Shown: one piece after another, positions 1-9,616 of the stretch
Numbering within the stretch: position 1 is the stretch's first letter
Layout of the letters: each line of letters opens with the position of its first letter
DNA from: Afipia sp.
GTDB lineage: Bacteria > Pseudomonadota > Alphaproteobacteria > Rhizobiales > Xanthobacteraceae
Assembly (NCBI GenBank): GCA_017308595.1
Contig: JAFKER010000021.1
Coordinates: 1 to 60,993, forward strand
Length of the DNA: 60,993 nt
Direction: 5' to 3'
Made by a program: the position numbers and the translations under genes
Notes under the pieces: model-generated
Databases searched by the model: none
Told to the model about the DNA's origin: nothing
Seen by the model: only the letters and a program-made list of their open reading frames with translations

Positions 1-61
1 CCAGCCGTGCCAGAACATCAAGACGGTTCAGCTCGCGCTTGCTCATCAACACTATGCCCAT
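1..61 (-). CDS. ISNCY family transposase, N-terminal fragment cut by window edge
   Basis: Only about 20 codons are visible. They read MGIVLMSKRELNRLDVLARL, which matches the start I know from ISNCY family transposases of rhizobia (MSKREL..., the beginning of a helix-turn-helix DNA-binding region). A start at 61 is chosen because GGAGG lies about 11 bases upstream; an internal ATG at 46 is the alternative. The gene continues off the left edge, so whether the transposase is intact cannot be judged. Confidence 0.6.
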   Translation of the reverse strand, partial: MGIVLMSKRELNRLDVLARL

Positions 62-149
62 CGAAATGACAGCCTCCAAGGTCCCCAAAGGGACCAGAAA
101 CTGACATTTGAACTTTGCTCAGTGCTGACATTTTAGCTTTGCTGCTACA
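1..149 (-). mobile_element. End of an ISNCY-type insertion sequence (partial)
   Basis: This is the 5' end of an insertion sequence that continues beyond the left edge. Reading leftward, the end begins TGTAGCAGCAAAG and carries two near-identical 18-base motifs, at 125-142 and 101-118, both of the form GCAAAG..(A)AATGTCAG. Repeated motifs like these at a terminus are typical of transposase-binding sites. A short stem (ggtccc/gggacc) lies at about 80-96, ahead of the transposase start. The outer boundary at 149 is inferred from the repeat. No flanking target duplication can be tested because the other end is missing. Confidence 0.65.
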
Positions 150-202
150 CGACCGATTCGCGTATGAGATGTTATGGAATGCGCCGGCTGGTATCCTACC
201 CG

Positions 203-1723
203 CTAAATTTTCGGGGCTTCATCGATCAACCCACATTCGTAGGCAAGACTGAGAGCGGTTTGAAGTCTGTCCGCAGTTGGCACAGGAAGCGAGCCATAGG
301 TTACGCCTGGCGCTAAGGCCCACCCCCCATCTTCAAGAACCACTTTCAGGCGAAGAATTGACTTTCCCCTCGCGCGCGCATCCGCCAGTCCTCGACCAAC
401 AGACCAGTATACGTGTTGAGCCAGAATCCAGCTCTCAAAAATATGCTTCATAAACTCAGCAGGCTTCATGTAGAACCGTTGCGCACATTCCGTTCGGGCC
501 CGCGATATCGGCAATCGATCGGGCCTCTCGACCACTTGACCCTGCTCTAATTCAGTTAACATGCAGAACGCTAGCGCTTGCGTGATAGCCACCGCCAGCG
601 GTTCCCATCGTTCTTCCTGATGAGCACTTTCAAGCTGTTCGATAAGCTCAACCGGACCTGTAGACGGGTCGTAATGCTTTTGAAGCCATTTGGCGGTTGT
701 TCTAACCGATGGGCTGATTTTTGTATGCTTCAGAAACTTGCTGACGAGTTTCGAGGTTGGCGCAGCACTGTCCTGAAGCTGAGCTATCGCCCAAAACAGC
801 ATCGATTCCAAACAAAATCGAAAAAGTTGGCGAACCTGCACCCTACGCCAATTCATTATTGTTATTTGATGTTCGGTTGAATTCTTTAATCGCGGCGGCC
901 CGCCTGACATTCGCCTCCGCACCTGTCCAACATCCGCGCCATGAGAAGATTTCGAAGCCGCAATTACCAACTTCATTCCAAGTTGGCGTGCCTTCGGGCT
1001 CCTTGCTCCGAGCAATGCTTCTTCAAAAGCTTTCTGCTCAGCTTTCGAATATTTCTCAATCGCCCAAGCCTTACCCCACTTAGTTGCTTCCGCCTTAGTT
1101 ACAGTGACCTTGCCGAGTTTACTGAACGCCGGATGATCTAGGTCGGCTGCGATCGTCTTCTCGAACGCACTCAAAGCTGGCTGAATATACTCGTCGGCAA
1201 TCATCAGCTTGGAATCTTCAGGATGCGAATGTAACCAACCCATAGATTTGAGCGCGGGGCCGTAGTTGATAGCAGCCAAGAATGCGGTCGAATCTTCGCG
1301 CGCTTCTCGCCTCTTCTTCCAAGCTTCCCCTGCAAAAGTATAGAGATCTACCTTCAGCAGCGGCCTCAGAACGTCTCGGCCAGGTAAATCCGCGGCTGGA
1401 TTTTTAAGAAACTGCGACCATCCATAGATCACCTCAATGCGGTCGACGAAATCTCTAAGAAGATCGACCTCTATACGTTTCTTTCCGGATTGTTGAGCAA
1501 TCTGCGTCGCGCGTCGCCAAGCCCACGCAACAACCACAAATGGTCGTATGTGGCGCGCAACGTTGTTTAAACCCGGCAACACTTCGTCCATTAAATCGAA
1601 GTTGATTTGCCGCAATCCAAGCGGATCCACACCACCTAGTATGATAGTAGGCATTGGCGCAATGCCTGGACCCGTTGCCCGTGCAGCTTGCTGCTTCAAT
1701 TCATCAAGTATCCGCGCTGTCAT
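203..1723 (-). CDS. Uncharacterised 506-residue protein downstream of the PLD-like gene
   Basis: I do not recognise the family. The protein is soluble, has no signal peptide or membrane segment, and shows no Walker, nuclease or zinc motif. The N-terminal stretch GLRQINFDLMDEVLPGLNNV (about residues 36-55) is followed by a hydrophobic, Trp-rich helix (VVVAWAW). The middle (about 220-260) is Lys/Ala-rich and helical. The start lies 3 bases after the stop of the PLD-like gene, so the two are almost certainly co-transcribed and translationally coupled. The position, last of six leftward genes starting with zorA, makes a defence-related role likely. This is inference from context only. Confidence 0.6.
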   Translation of the reverse strand: MTARILDELKQQAARATGPGIAPMPTIILGGVDPLGLRQINFDLMDEVLPGLNNVARHIRPFVVVAWAWRRATQIAQQSGKKRIEVDLLRDFVDRIEVIYGWSQFLKNPAADLPGRDVLRPLLKVDLYTFAGEAWKKRREAREDSTAFLAAINYGPALKSMGWLHSHPEDSKLMIADEYIQPALSAFEKTIAADLDHPAFSKLGKVTVTKAEATKWGKAWAIEKYSKAEQKAFEEALLGARSPKARQLGMKLVIAASKSSHGADVGQVRRRMSGGPPRLKNSTEHQITIMNWRRVQVRQLFRFCLESMLFWAIAQLQDSAAPTSKLVSKFLKHTKISPSVRTTAKWLQKHYDPSTGPVELIEQLESAHQEERWEPLAVAITQALAFCMLTELEQGQVVERPDRLPISRARTECAQRFYMKPAEFMKHIFESWILAQHVYWSVGRGLADARARGKSILRLKVVLEDGGWALAPGVTYGSLPVPTADRLQTALSLAYECGLIDEAPKI

Positions 1724-1726
1724 GTG

Positions 1727-4102
1727 TTAGATCTCCGCGCAAACTAAGACTAAGTTGCAGCAACTCTTCGCCATCGCAATCGATTTACTCCGCAAATTTC
1801 CTAGCTGGTCTATTGGCAGACCTATCGAGCACCTAGGGCAGGCCATTGTTCCTTTGGAAACCACCTGAAACTCGTCTCGGTTCTCGGGAAACTCAATTGC
1901 TCTCGCCAAAATTTTCCATTCTTCCGGACAGCTACGCAAATCGGGATAATCCATTGTCGGCGAATTCTTCTCGATAGCCTTGAGATAGAATTGTACCTGC
2001 TCGGTCATCGTTCTAACGCTTTTGATTTTTTCCCATTGGCCGACAAAATCAAAATCCGCGGCCAACGCGGCTTGAAACCCGCCAACCTCGCTCATGTCAG
2101 GGCACGGCCCCTCAATTGAGAAACCCATACGCAGCAATTGCAAACGAGCTCTCCTCACTCCTTCGATAGAACTGTCTTCGCTGTTTAGAATTTGTACTAT
2201 AGCGGCCACGTTCTCCGGCTTTTCCAAATGCACGGAGAATTTGACGTATGCATGAACCAATGCCCTTAGCCACTCGGTGACATCTCGTGCATCTGGTTCT
2301 AAACGTCTGCAGATGTACTGCGCCATATCAAACGCGACGGTGTAAAAGCGCTGGATGTGCTCTTCAGATAGAAAGACAGCAAAGAGCCGATGGAAAACGA
2401 CCAGCGACTTCCCTATTGCGGGATCATTCGGACGTTTTCGTTCCTTTTTCTCCCTCTCGTCATCTTCATCCTCCTCGAGCGAGTCGCTGTCGTGCTTGAA
2501 GGGAGATCGCGGTTGTCGGAAGGAAGCAATCAGCGCGTCTACAAATCGCGTCCATGAGGCACTTTGATTATTCCCCAGCGCGTGCGGCGAATGACGATCA
2601 ATATCCAATGATGAACGCAAATCATCGATATGAATTGTCCGGTTGGGCTCTACCTTATCGGGACGTGCTGTTACCGCGCACTTTTGCGACAATAGATTTC
2701 TGCTTAGGACGTTCGGGTCTTCGCAAATCCAGCTCATAATTGCAGCGAGATCCGAAGGTGTTTCATTTCCGGCAAGAAGCGCAATCAATCGGGAAGCAAG
2801 GGATCCAGACCGCCGCGAGATTTCTGAAAAGGCCGTGACGGAGATAAACCCCTCAACTCTGGTAGTCTCAGTCTCAATCGCAAGTACGCATCTTTGGCCC
2901 TGCAGTATCTTCAGCTCCAGTCCCTTAACGTGGATTGAGAATTGCGACTGATCGTTGAGTTGGACACTTCCCAACTTCTGCGCGCCATCCGAGGTCACCA
3001 AAAGCGCTTCGGCTCGGCCCTTCAAGGCTGGATGAAGCACCTGTCCGTAGACAGTATCACTGTCCAGCGTTGCCCGAAGTACCCCGCACGCCTCTTCATT
3101 GTCATCATTCTCATCATCCGACATCAGCGACTCTTCGGGCGGCTCCGCTGGGGAGAACTTCCACCCGACCACTTTGCCCGTTTCAATCCTGACAAGGCAC
3201 GCTTCTACGTTTTGCCCTTCGCCAAGGGCTGCATTCGTTGCATTAGCGCTGCCTGAGATGATAATGCGGCCTCGATTGCAGACGATCTCGAAGACTTTGG
3301 CATGTAGTAATCGCCGATCGCCCTCTATGTTAAATGCGTCGATGCATACTGGATCAACAAGCCCCTTCGAGTTTCTGGGCCAGTTCGAGCCGAAGGAGCC
3401 TCGCACTATTCCGCCTGGATGCGAATGGACATAAGCGCGATCCGTCCTTAATGCCGCGCAAATGCCGTCTAACGCCTCACCTCCTTGCCAATACGGCGAC
3501 GCTATGATTACGCGCTTTGCGCCCCCAAGTTCTTCAGCAAATTCCGAAATCTGATCGAGAATCGATCGCTGAAGACTATGGATAAGCCGAATTTTTCCGC
3601 TACCAGATACTCCGGTAACGCTCTCCCTGAGACTAGCTGCCGTTTCCAAACACTGAGATCGCGCACCGTGGCGAACGCGAGGAGCGTTGGCCAGTGATGC
3701 GAAGAATTCGGAAGCATCCCGAATAGCCTCTGCTGCAAATCCTGAATGGAGGTGCTCGAAGACTTCAAAATTACCTCCCCAACCTCCGAAAGTCAGGTTC
3801 CCAGAGCCAACAAGCAGATGGCACTCATGTTGCCCGATGAGAACACTAAGCTTGGGATGAAAAACTCCCGAAGAAACCGAAATTGGCTCAATGTCGTATT
3901 CTCGCCCCACACGACGTGCGCCGTGCTCGCTCAAAGCACCCCGCACTCCATCAACATCTGAAAGAATAACCGCGCCTCGCGCGCCGCCTCTTATCAACTG
4001 ATCGAGAACTATGGCTTCAAAAAAGGAAAGGCTCAAAGAGTAGGTCGTAAACACAGCGCTTCGCCAAGGATGCGCGCCAATAAGGTCAAGCGACGTTGGC
4101 AT
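1727..4102 (-). CDS. Phospholipase D-like (HKD-type) protein, 791 residues
   Basis: Two phospholipase D-superfamily half-sites are visible: HPK at 82-84 followed by GSGN at 99-102, and HAK at 267-269 followed by GSAN at 284-287. The usual Asp of HxKx4D is not conserved in either, as in some nuclease members of the superfamily. A highly charged linker (EEDEDDEREKKERKR) lies near residues 550-570. The C-terminus has CPRC and then a CC and a further Cys, possibly a small zinc-binding module. PLD-type nucleases occur in several anti-phage systems; here one follows zorD by 139 bases. GAGG six bases upstream supports the ATG at 4102. Nuclease activity is inferred. Confidence is high for the fold and low for the role. 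Confidence 0.75.
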   Translation of the reverse strand: MPTSLDLIGAHPWRSAVFTTYSLSLSFFEAIVLDQLIRGGARGAVILSDVDGVRGALSEHGARRVGREYDIEPISVSSGVFHPKLSVLIGQHECHLLVGSGNLTFGGWGGNFEVFEHLHSGFAAEAIRDASEFFASLANAPRVRHGARSQCLETAASLRESVTGVSGSGKIRLIHSLQRSILDQISEFAEELGGAKRVIIASPYWQGGEALDGICAALRTDRAYVHSHPGGIVRGSFGSNWPRNSKGLVDPVCIDAFNIEGDRRLLHAKVFEIVCNRGRIIISGSANATNAALGEGQNVEACLVRIETGKVVGWKFSPAEPPEESLMSDDENDDNEEACGVLRATLDSDTVYGQVLHPALKGRAEALLVTSDGAQKLGSVQLNDQSQFSIHVKGLELKILQGQRCVLAIETETTRVEGFISVTAFSEISRRSGSLASRLIALLAGNETPSDLAAIMSWICEDPNVLSRNLLSQKCAVTARPDKVEPNRTIHIDDLRSSLDIDRHSPHALGNNQSASWTRFVDALIASFRQPRSPFKHDSDSLEEDEDDEREKKERKRPNDPAIGKSLVVFHRLFAVFLSEEHIQRFYTVAFDMAQYICRRLEPDARDVTEWLRALVHAYVKFSVHLEKPENVAAIVQILNSEDSSIEGVRRARLQLLRMGFSIEGPCPDMSEVGGFQAALAADFDFVGQWEKIKSVRTMTEQVQFYLKAIEKNSPTMDYPDLRSCPEEWKILARAIEFPENRDEFQVVSKGTMACPRCSIGLPIDQLGNLRSKSIAMAKSCCNLVLVCAEI

Positions 4103-4241
4103 AAATACCTCGATGAAATCTTGCCTCTGATCAAAAATTCTTCACACAAAAAACGACTGCTTCCGCACGTCTTGTTTCCACATCCACCAAAACTTCCTCG
4201 ACCGAGGGCAGCCAACCAGCAAGATGCTCGCTGAACCGGCA

Positions 4242-7124
4242 CTAAGGGTTTATCGTTGATTCAAAAAGATCGTTCCGATCTTCCTCCGTTGCATTCGGTG
4301 GCATAAGCGCGTCCCGCATCAACCGACGCTTCCGCTCGAGCAGCTCGTGAAGATTTTGGTCAAAGGATGGTCGATCAGAGGGGAGTAGTGCTATCGGAAT
4401 GTGTACCTGCACTTCCCGCATCTGACCTATCCGCAACACTCGTCCCGTACATTGGTCTTCGACCGCGGGATTCCACCATCTCGACAGATGGATCACGTGG
4501 TTGGCGTGAGTAAGGGTCAAGCCTACACCTCCGGCTCGAGGCGAAAGAATCATAACGTCGAACTCTTCTGGCCCAACTTGAAATCGATCCACCCGTGCTT
4601 GGCGAGCGAGACCGCTGACCCCGCCGTTTATGACCATTGGCGGAGCCCGAAGGGAATAGCGTCGTTGGATGACCCCGACTAAACGAGCTTGCATGTGTAG
4701 ATCGTCGAGAAATATCAGCGCGCGTTCTCGGCGCTCCGCAATTCCATCAAGAGCATTGAATGCAAGTCGCATTCGCGCGGAGGCTTGTATAAACTCAGCA
4801 TCGGGTGTTTGGGCATTGCTCGAGTGATGAAGTGAAACTGAGCGTAGAAACTGCAGCACCTCAAGAACCTTTCCCGGCTTGTTAATTCGGCGCGCGCTTT
4901 CGATTGCTGCTTCATAGGCAGCCAATTGATCACCAAACATTGCAAGCTTGTGAACTCGCTGCACCGGTCTTGGCAGATCGGGAAGCTGATCTTCCTTTAA
5001 CCTGCGCAACAACAGCGGAGGACGCTTTCCATGCCAAGAGTCTAAGCTAGACTTAAGAAGTTGGAGCCGCTCAAAGCTTGGCTCCCTCTCATATGAGAAG
5101 CTGAAAGATTTTAGATCGCCCAGGCACGCTGGATGTACGGCATCAGTAATGCACCAAAGATCAGCGAGTCGATTCTCGACAGGCGTTCCAGTCAGCGCCA
5201 CGCGAAAATCCCCGTTCATCGCTTTAGCTGCGTCTGTTATCCGAACACCAGGCGTTTTAATCTTTTGAGCTTCGTCAAACAGAATAGCCGCAAATCGCAC
5301 CTGACCGAAGTCGCGGTCGTAATCTCTGAGAGTTTCATAGGTCGTTAGGACCCAATCCGCATCGCGGAGTCGATCGAGATTGATGCTAGGCCGTCCGTCG
5401 ATCGAGTTATAGCGAGCTTCGCTGAGACCCTTTCCGTAAGCTTGGACGCATTGCCCAAGGCCAGGTTTTGAAAGGTGCCTCTCATGTTCTGCTCGCCAAT
5501 TCTCAAGCAGGCCTGTGGGTGCCACAATCAGCAATGGCGCGCGTTCGATGAACTTCGCGGCCATGCCCTCCCGAAGCCACGCAAAAAATGCAAGGCCCTG
5601 AATCGTCTTCCCTAATCCCATATCATCGGCAAGAAGAACACCGGGACGCCCCATCCTCCATGCTTTTTGCAGCCACTCCAGCCCCTCTACTTGGTGTTGT
5701 TTGAGTTTGGTAACGAGGCATGCGGGCTGCATCAGTGGGGGCGAATCGCGTCCCGAAACTAACGCCTCCGCTTCTACTTCGTTTTCATTATCGACGATTA
5801 TCAGTCGTTCCTGCTCGGTCGGAGCGCGCTGATGATCGTCCCGATTTCTGGGCGCGCGGGCATTTTCAAGAGACTGAATAGCAGCAAGAGTTTCATGAGA
5901 TGCCGGAATGCTGACCGTCTTCTCACCCACCTTTAATGGCACATCTCTGCGGCCCGCGCCGATAGCATCTTCAACGCGCGCCCTGAGAGCATCTGCCTCT
6001 TCGGGAGATAACGGAATTGTTTCTTCGCCGACCAGAATTCCAGCGGCCTCAGCTATCCCTACGCGCTGATTTGAGGAATCGCCAATTAGCCCTTCCGGTC
6101 CAAACCAATTCGTCGTGCCCAGCTTGATCCAAGGCAACACACGAGGTTGCCACAGTCCAAGCCCAATCACTCTGTCCGCATAGTTGGATGTTTCTCGAAA
6201 AACAGATTCGAGAACAGTTTCATCTGCGTCCGAACCAAGCGCGTCCCGAAAAAATGCCCTAGGGTTCGCAATGAGCGCTCGCTTTGCGGCTGTCGGAGAA
6301 GATTGAACTCTGCGAACCTCGGATAAGGCACGACGAACCGCCGGCGACAGGACAACATACTTACCTGCACCAAGTGCATATACAGGGCGCGAGTCCCCAA
6401 AGCGATTGAATAAATCATCTCCAAAAGCAGCCTGCTCATCCGGGGCTAGGAGTAAGTCGTCGGGATGGCCTCCCGCACGATGCAGAATAGGAACCAATTT
6501 CGCATCTCGCCCATCTCCTTTCAGATCGAGAGAAAAGGCATCCGCCACCGCTATCGTCATCTCGCCTAACAATCCGTCGGTTTCGGCAAGACCGCTTGTA
6601 ACTGCAGGCGGAAGGACCTCGCGCAGCGCTGCCATTGACGTTAAACGGCCGGCAAGATCGTCCACTGAGGCAGCATTTAGCTCGTCAACCGCTTCCGCAA
6701 TCTCAAAAACGGCATCCGGCAATCGGTGCCATTCTTCACCAATTTTAAGCCAGGCCCCAGTACGTAGCGCCCCAACTACAGGCTGCCCCGTCAACCGTCT
6801 CCAACTCAATCTGACGCGAAACTCCGGACGATTGAACGCGCCGGCTGTATCCAGATGAAGGACGACGTCCGTAAGAATTGGAAGGCCAAAAGCCTTCGCT
6901 TCGCTGATACTCAAGCCTGCGATCGCCCTGTGCTCGACGAGAAGCGTACTTTCCGCGGCGATGGCAGCGCCGGCAGCAATTAGACGTTGAGCGAGATCAA
7001 CCCCCTTTAACAGCGACGCGGGCGCCTCCACTGACCAGAGATCCATGGGAACTGAACCACTCGGCCCCGATATCTCTATCTCAGTGGCCTCAGGTCCGAC
7101 TAAATATTTAAAACTGTAACTCAT
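4242..7124 (-). CDS. zorD: ZorD, SNF2-family helicase of a type I Zorya system
   Basis: The C-terminal half is a SNF2-type ATPase. Motif I DDMGLGKT is near residue 501, the DEAQ box near 617, and ALTGTPVENRLADLW follows. The second RecA lobe has GVGLTLTHANHVIHLSRWW and QCTGRVLRIGQ near 895. The N-terminal half (about 1-450) has no recognisable motif and is probably the family's substrate or regulatory region. In type I Zorya, ZorD is the effector that acts on invading DNA after ZorAB activation. ATG 7124 is chosen because it overlaps the zorC stop as ATGA; a start at 7136 is also open. Length is about 960 residues, within the expected range. Confidence 0.88.
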   Translation of the reverse strand: MSYSFKYLVGPEATEIEISGPSGSVPMDLWSVEAPASLLKGVDLAQRLIAAGAAIAAESTLLVEHRAIAGLSISEAKAFGLPILTDVVLHLDTAGAFNRPEFRVRLSWRRLTGQPVVGALRTGAWLKIGEEWHRLPDAVFEIAEAVDELNAASVDDLAGRLTSMAALREVLPPAVTSGLAETDGLLGEMTIAVADAFSLDLKGDGRDAKLVPILHRAGGHPDDLLLAPDEQAAFGDDLFNRFGDSRPVYALGAGKYVVLSPAVRRALSEVRRVQSSPTAAKRALIANPRAFFRDALGSDADETVLESVFRETSNYADRVIGLGLWQPRVLPWIKLGTTNWFGPEGLIGDSSNQRVGIAEAAGILVGEETIPLSPEEADALRARVEDAIGAGRRDVPLKVGEKTVSIPASHETLAAIQSLENARAPRNRDDHQRAPTEQERLIIVDNENEVEAEALVSGRDSPPLMQPACLVTKLKQHQVEGLEWLQKAWRMGRPGVLLADDMGLGKTIQGLAFFAWLREGMAAKFIERAPLLIVAPTGLLENWRAEHERHLSKPGLGQCVQAYGKGLSEARYNSIDGRPSINLDRLRDADWVLTTYETLRDYDRDFGQVRFAAILFDEAQKIKTPGVRITDAAKAMNGDFRVALTGTPVENRLADLWCITDAVHPACLGDLKSFSFSYEREPSFERLQLLKSSLDSWHGKRPPLLLRRLKEDQLPDLPRPVQRVHKLAMFGDQLAAYEAAIESARRINKPGKVLEVLQFLRSVSLHHSSNAQTPDAEFIQASARMRLAFNALDGIAERRERALIFLDDLHMQARLVGVIQRRYSLRAPPMVINGGVSGLARQARVDRFQVGPEEFDVMILSPRAGGVGLTLTHANHVIHLSRWWNPAVEDQCTGRVLRIGQMREVQVHIPIALLPSDRPSFDQNLHELLERKRRLMRDALMPPNATEEDRNDLFESTINP

Positions 7125-8557
7125 CTCGGCATCCAATCGGACGGTGAGAGTGCAATCTGCGTGCGTCTAGCCAACAATTCAGCGGCACTGCCCTGCCATA
7201 AATTTCGATCAGATCCGACATGTCTTAGCCCTTTGCCGTCTGAAGCGCCGTTAGACCCAAATCGAGGGTTGGGAGGGAAGGGAAGTCCTTTCTCAGTGAG
7301 TTCCTTTCGCGTGTAGAGCTTCTTTCCCAAACGCGGCGCAGTTTTCCAATCCTCCGGCCAAGCTCGCAGCTTGCCGTTGTGACTCCATTCGCAAAAAATT
7401 GTATTTTTGATCCGGAGAAGGAGAATCGCTTGATTCCCGTATGCACCGTCGAGACGCGCGTATGCACCCTTTAAGTCTTCAACTGCCCGCGCTGAAGTAT
7501 GGATTTGGCTTCCCAATCCGAGCCATGCCTCAATCGTTGCGTCCTTGTCCAAGCACGCAGACCAAAACGCCTCTCTATAACGCCAGTGAGAATCCAACGC
7601 GTGGTCCGAAATTAAAGCAAAGAACGCTTTCAACGATGCGCGAGTGAGCCATCGCCTCATCAGGTTTGTGGCCTCTTCGCCTGCTTCTTGCCAGCGCTGA
7701 GGTTGCAATCGAGGGTCTTCAAGATGCCTCAACAGAAAATCCTGAATTTGAAGGCGCACTGCATCTTCCGGATCAGGACCATCATCAAGCCAGACGCGCA
7801 ATAAGCCACGCGCCATCTCTCCGCGCGCTTTTGGATCCCCAAACCTTAGTTTGCCTTCAAGGGTTAGCGGCGCCAGCAAGCGCTGGACAAGCTGCTTTGC
7901 TCCAGCTCTCCTAAGAACCGAAGGTGCGCGCAAAACAATCCCGCGTTGCACCTCACGAAAGTAACCGCCCGCTGCCCTTAGAGGGTCATCAAACCCTGTT
8001 GCAGCCAAAACTTCATTGGGCAGCTCGGGGCCGTCAATCAACCATGCCGCAAGATTTCCTGGGCCCAATCGTCCGTCAAAGAAATCAATTGAGGCATCAG
8101 CAGTTCGCCAGCGCTGCATGCGAACAGTCGGTTTAACGGTAAGAAGCCGCCTTAACTCAAGTCCAACTTGTTGAAGACCAGGCTCGTCCTTTGAAAAACT
8201 TCGTAGCCACACTTCTATCAATCCGCGGAGGGTAGCATTCGAGTTCTGCGCTTGCTTCCAAATGGCCTCTAGAAGTCCCGGAAGGCCAACAAGCGGCTCC
8301 CGTCCATCCCATAACAACCAGACTGCGTCGCGCAGATCTCGCCGCGTCGGCTGGCCTCCCTCCGAAAAAATTTTGACAAGCCTGAGTCGAGCGGCATCTA
8401 GTGCGGAACCTTCTGGAGGACGGACGGCAGAATCCGATGCGTCCAGTAATTGAACTGCCTCGGAGCTAAATGAAGGATTTGGAAGCTTTACCGCCCTCCG
8501 AGGAAGCGTCAGTGAAAATGCATCCAACCGATCCAGGGCTTGGCGTGCATGGGTCAT
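7121..8557 (-). CDS. zorC: ZorC, EH-signature protein of a type I Zorya system
   Basis: ZorC is the DNA-associated subunit that distinguishes type I Zorya. This 478-residue helical protein carries FCEWSHNGKLRAW near residue 385, with the Glu and His expected of the EH-signature domain. It has no transmembrane helix or signal peptide. The gene overlaps both neighbours by 4 bases (ATGA), with zorB upstream and zorD downstream, so the stoichiometry is probably set by translational coupling. The assignment rests on the motif together with gene order and length. Confidence 0.85.
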   Translation of the reverse strand: MTHARQALDRLDAFSLTLPRRAVKLPNPSFSSEAVQLLDASDSAVRPPEGSALDAARLRLVKIFSEGGQPTRRDLRDAVWLLWDGREPLVGLPGLLEAIWKQAQNSNATLRGLIEVWLRSFSKDEPGLQQVGLELRRLLTVKPTVRMQRWRTADASIDFFDGRLGPGNLAAWLIDGPELPNEVLAATGFDDPLRAAGGYFREVQRGIVLRAPSVLRRAGAKQLVQRLLAPLTLEGKLRFGDPKARGEMARGLLRVWLDDGPDPEDAVRLQIQDFLLRHLEDPRLQPQRWQEAGEEATNLMRRWLTRASLKAFFALISDHALDSHWRYREAFWSACLDKDATIEAWLGLGSQIHTSARAVEDLKGAYARLDGAYGNQAILLLRIKNTIFCEWSHNGKLRAWPEDWKTAPRLGKKLYTRKELTEKGLPFPPNPRFGSNGASDGKGLRHVGSDRNLWQGSAAELLARRTQIALSPSDWMPR

Positions 8558-9534
8558 TGTCCAGAGCCCAATGCTTGCTGAATTTGTTCACGGAGCCGCT
8601 GAAATTCATTTGAGGTTCGAGAGGACAATACAAAGCGAAGATCGATACGCCGATTTTTCTTATAGTCTTCTTTGGAGGTGCCCAAAGCTTCGGGCAGCGG
8701 ACGCCTTGGGCCGTATCCGGAGAATCCTAATAGGGATTGCTGACTAGAGTTTTTTAGCTCGCCGAGAGACGGCCGCGCCAATCGAAGTTCCTTGAAGACA
8801 TTTAGTGCACGCTCGGTTGACAGTCGATCGTTGCGCACTTCGGAACTGTCAGCCGTCCTTACGATTTTCGGCGGGGGCGCAGGCGCTGGCGACGAAAAGA
8901 AGCCCCCCGTTTGGGCAGGCGACGCCTGTTGCTGCACCGTCGTTGAAAACGCCTGTCGATCCGTATGCCCCTCGACAAGCACGGTTTCCAAAATCGGAGC
9001 CGACGCTTTGTCGCAATCTTGCCCCGCAACTCCTTCTATGTAGCAGGGCAGTATTCCCGCTAAAACCTCAGCGAGGGTGCGAAGTTTAGGGACATTCTGC
9101 TTCTGGATTGTCGATTCGCCTGTATTAAACAGCAGATCTTCCGGAAGCCGAAGTATGCCCGAGTTGACATCGACAGAAACCGCAACCCCTTTTGTCGCGA
9201 GCGATTGCTTCATTGAGGTGAGTAATTGTGATCGCGCCAGAAAGCGATCCTGGATATCGCGCTCAAGTTGAGCGACAGCGTCAACTAATAGGTTTCTAAG
9301 ACGGAGATTCTCGTCTTCTTTAATTCTTGTTCTTCGTTCAGCAGCTTCGGTTAATGCGCGTTGTTTGATGAGTTCTTCAATTTTAACTCTCTGTTCTTGC
9401 TCTGCATCCTTAAAATTCAATGCGAACACCGTAAGTAGCAACAGAAATATAAACAGAATGCCAACCATCATATCGCTGATCGACGCAAAATAGCCTTCTC
9501 CCGCCCCTTCATCTTGCGCGTCGGTTAGCGCCAC
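8554..9534 (-). CDS. zorB: ZorB, MotB/OmpA-like stator subunit of Zorya
   Basis: The 326-residue protein has a short cytoplasmic N-terminus, one membrane helix (about 22-41, MMVGILFIFLLLLTVFALNF) preceded by SISDMM with the Asp typical of MotB-like ion-channel subunits, a coiled-coil stretch, and a C-terminal OmpA/MotB peptidoglycan-binding domain (VEGHTDRQAF, then NDRLSTERA and NRRIDLRF). ZorB pairs with ZorA in an inner-membrane ion-driven motor anchored to the cell wall that senses infection. Translation starts at GTG 9534, with GGAG seven bases upstream. An 82-base gap separates it from zorA. Confidence 0.88.
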   Translation of the reverse strand: MALTDAQDEGAGEGYFASISDMMVGILFIFLLLLTVFALNFKDAEQEQRVKIEELIKQRALTEAAERRTRIKEDENLRLRNLLVDAVAQLERDIQDRFLARSQLLTSMKQSLATKGVAVSVDVNSGILRLPEDLLFNTGESTIQKQNVPKLRTLAEVLAGILPCYIEGVAGQDCDKASAPILETVLVEGHTDRQAFSTTVQQQASPAQTGGFFSSPAPAPPPKIVRTADSSEVRNDRLSTERALNVFKELRLARPSLGELKNSSQQSLLGFSGYGPRRPLPEALGTSKEDYKKNRRIDLRFVLSSRTSNEFQRLREQIQQALGSGQ

Positions 9535-9616
9535 CAGAATTCTCCAAAGTCAATCTGTAGGAACTGCAGTATCGACACGAATTCGCCGCTCGCTTTAAGG
9601 AGCCCGCGCGCGTCGC

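Noticed and set aside
4033-4242. 69-codon leftward open frame between zorD and the PLD-like gene
   Set aside because: It starts at the zorD stop but overlaps the PLD-like start in another frame, and its Cys-rich translation matches nothing; the PLD-like gene has the better ribosome-binding site.
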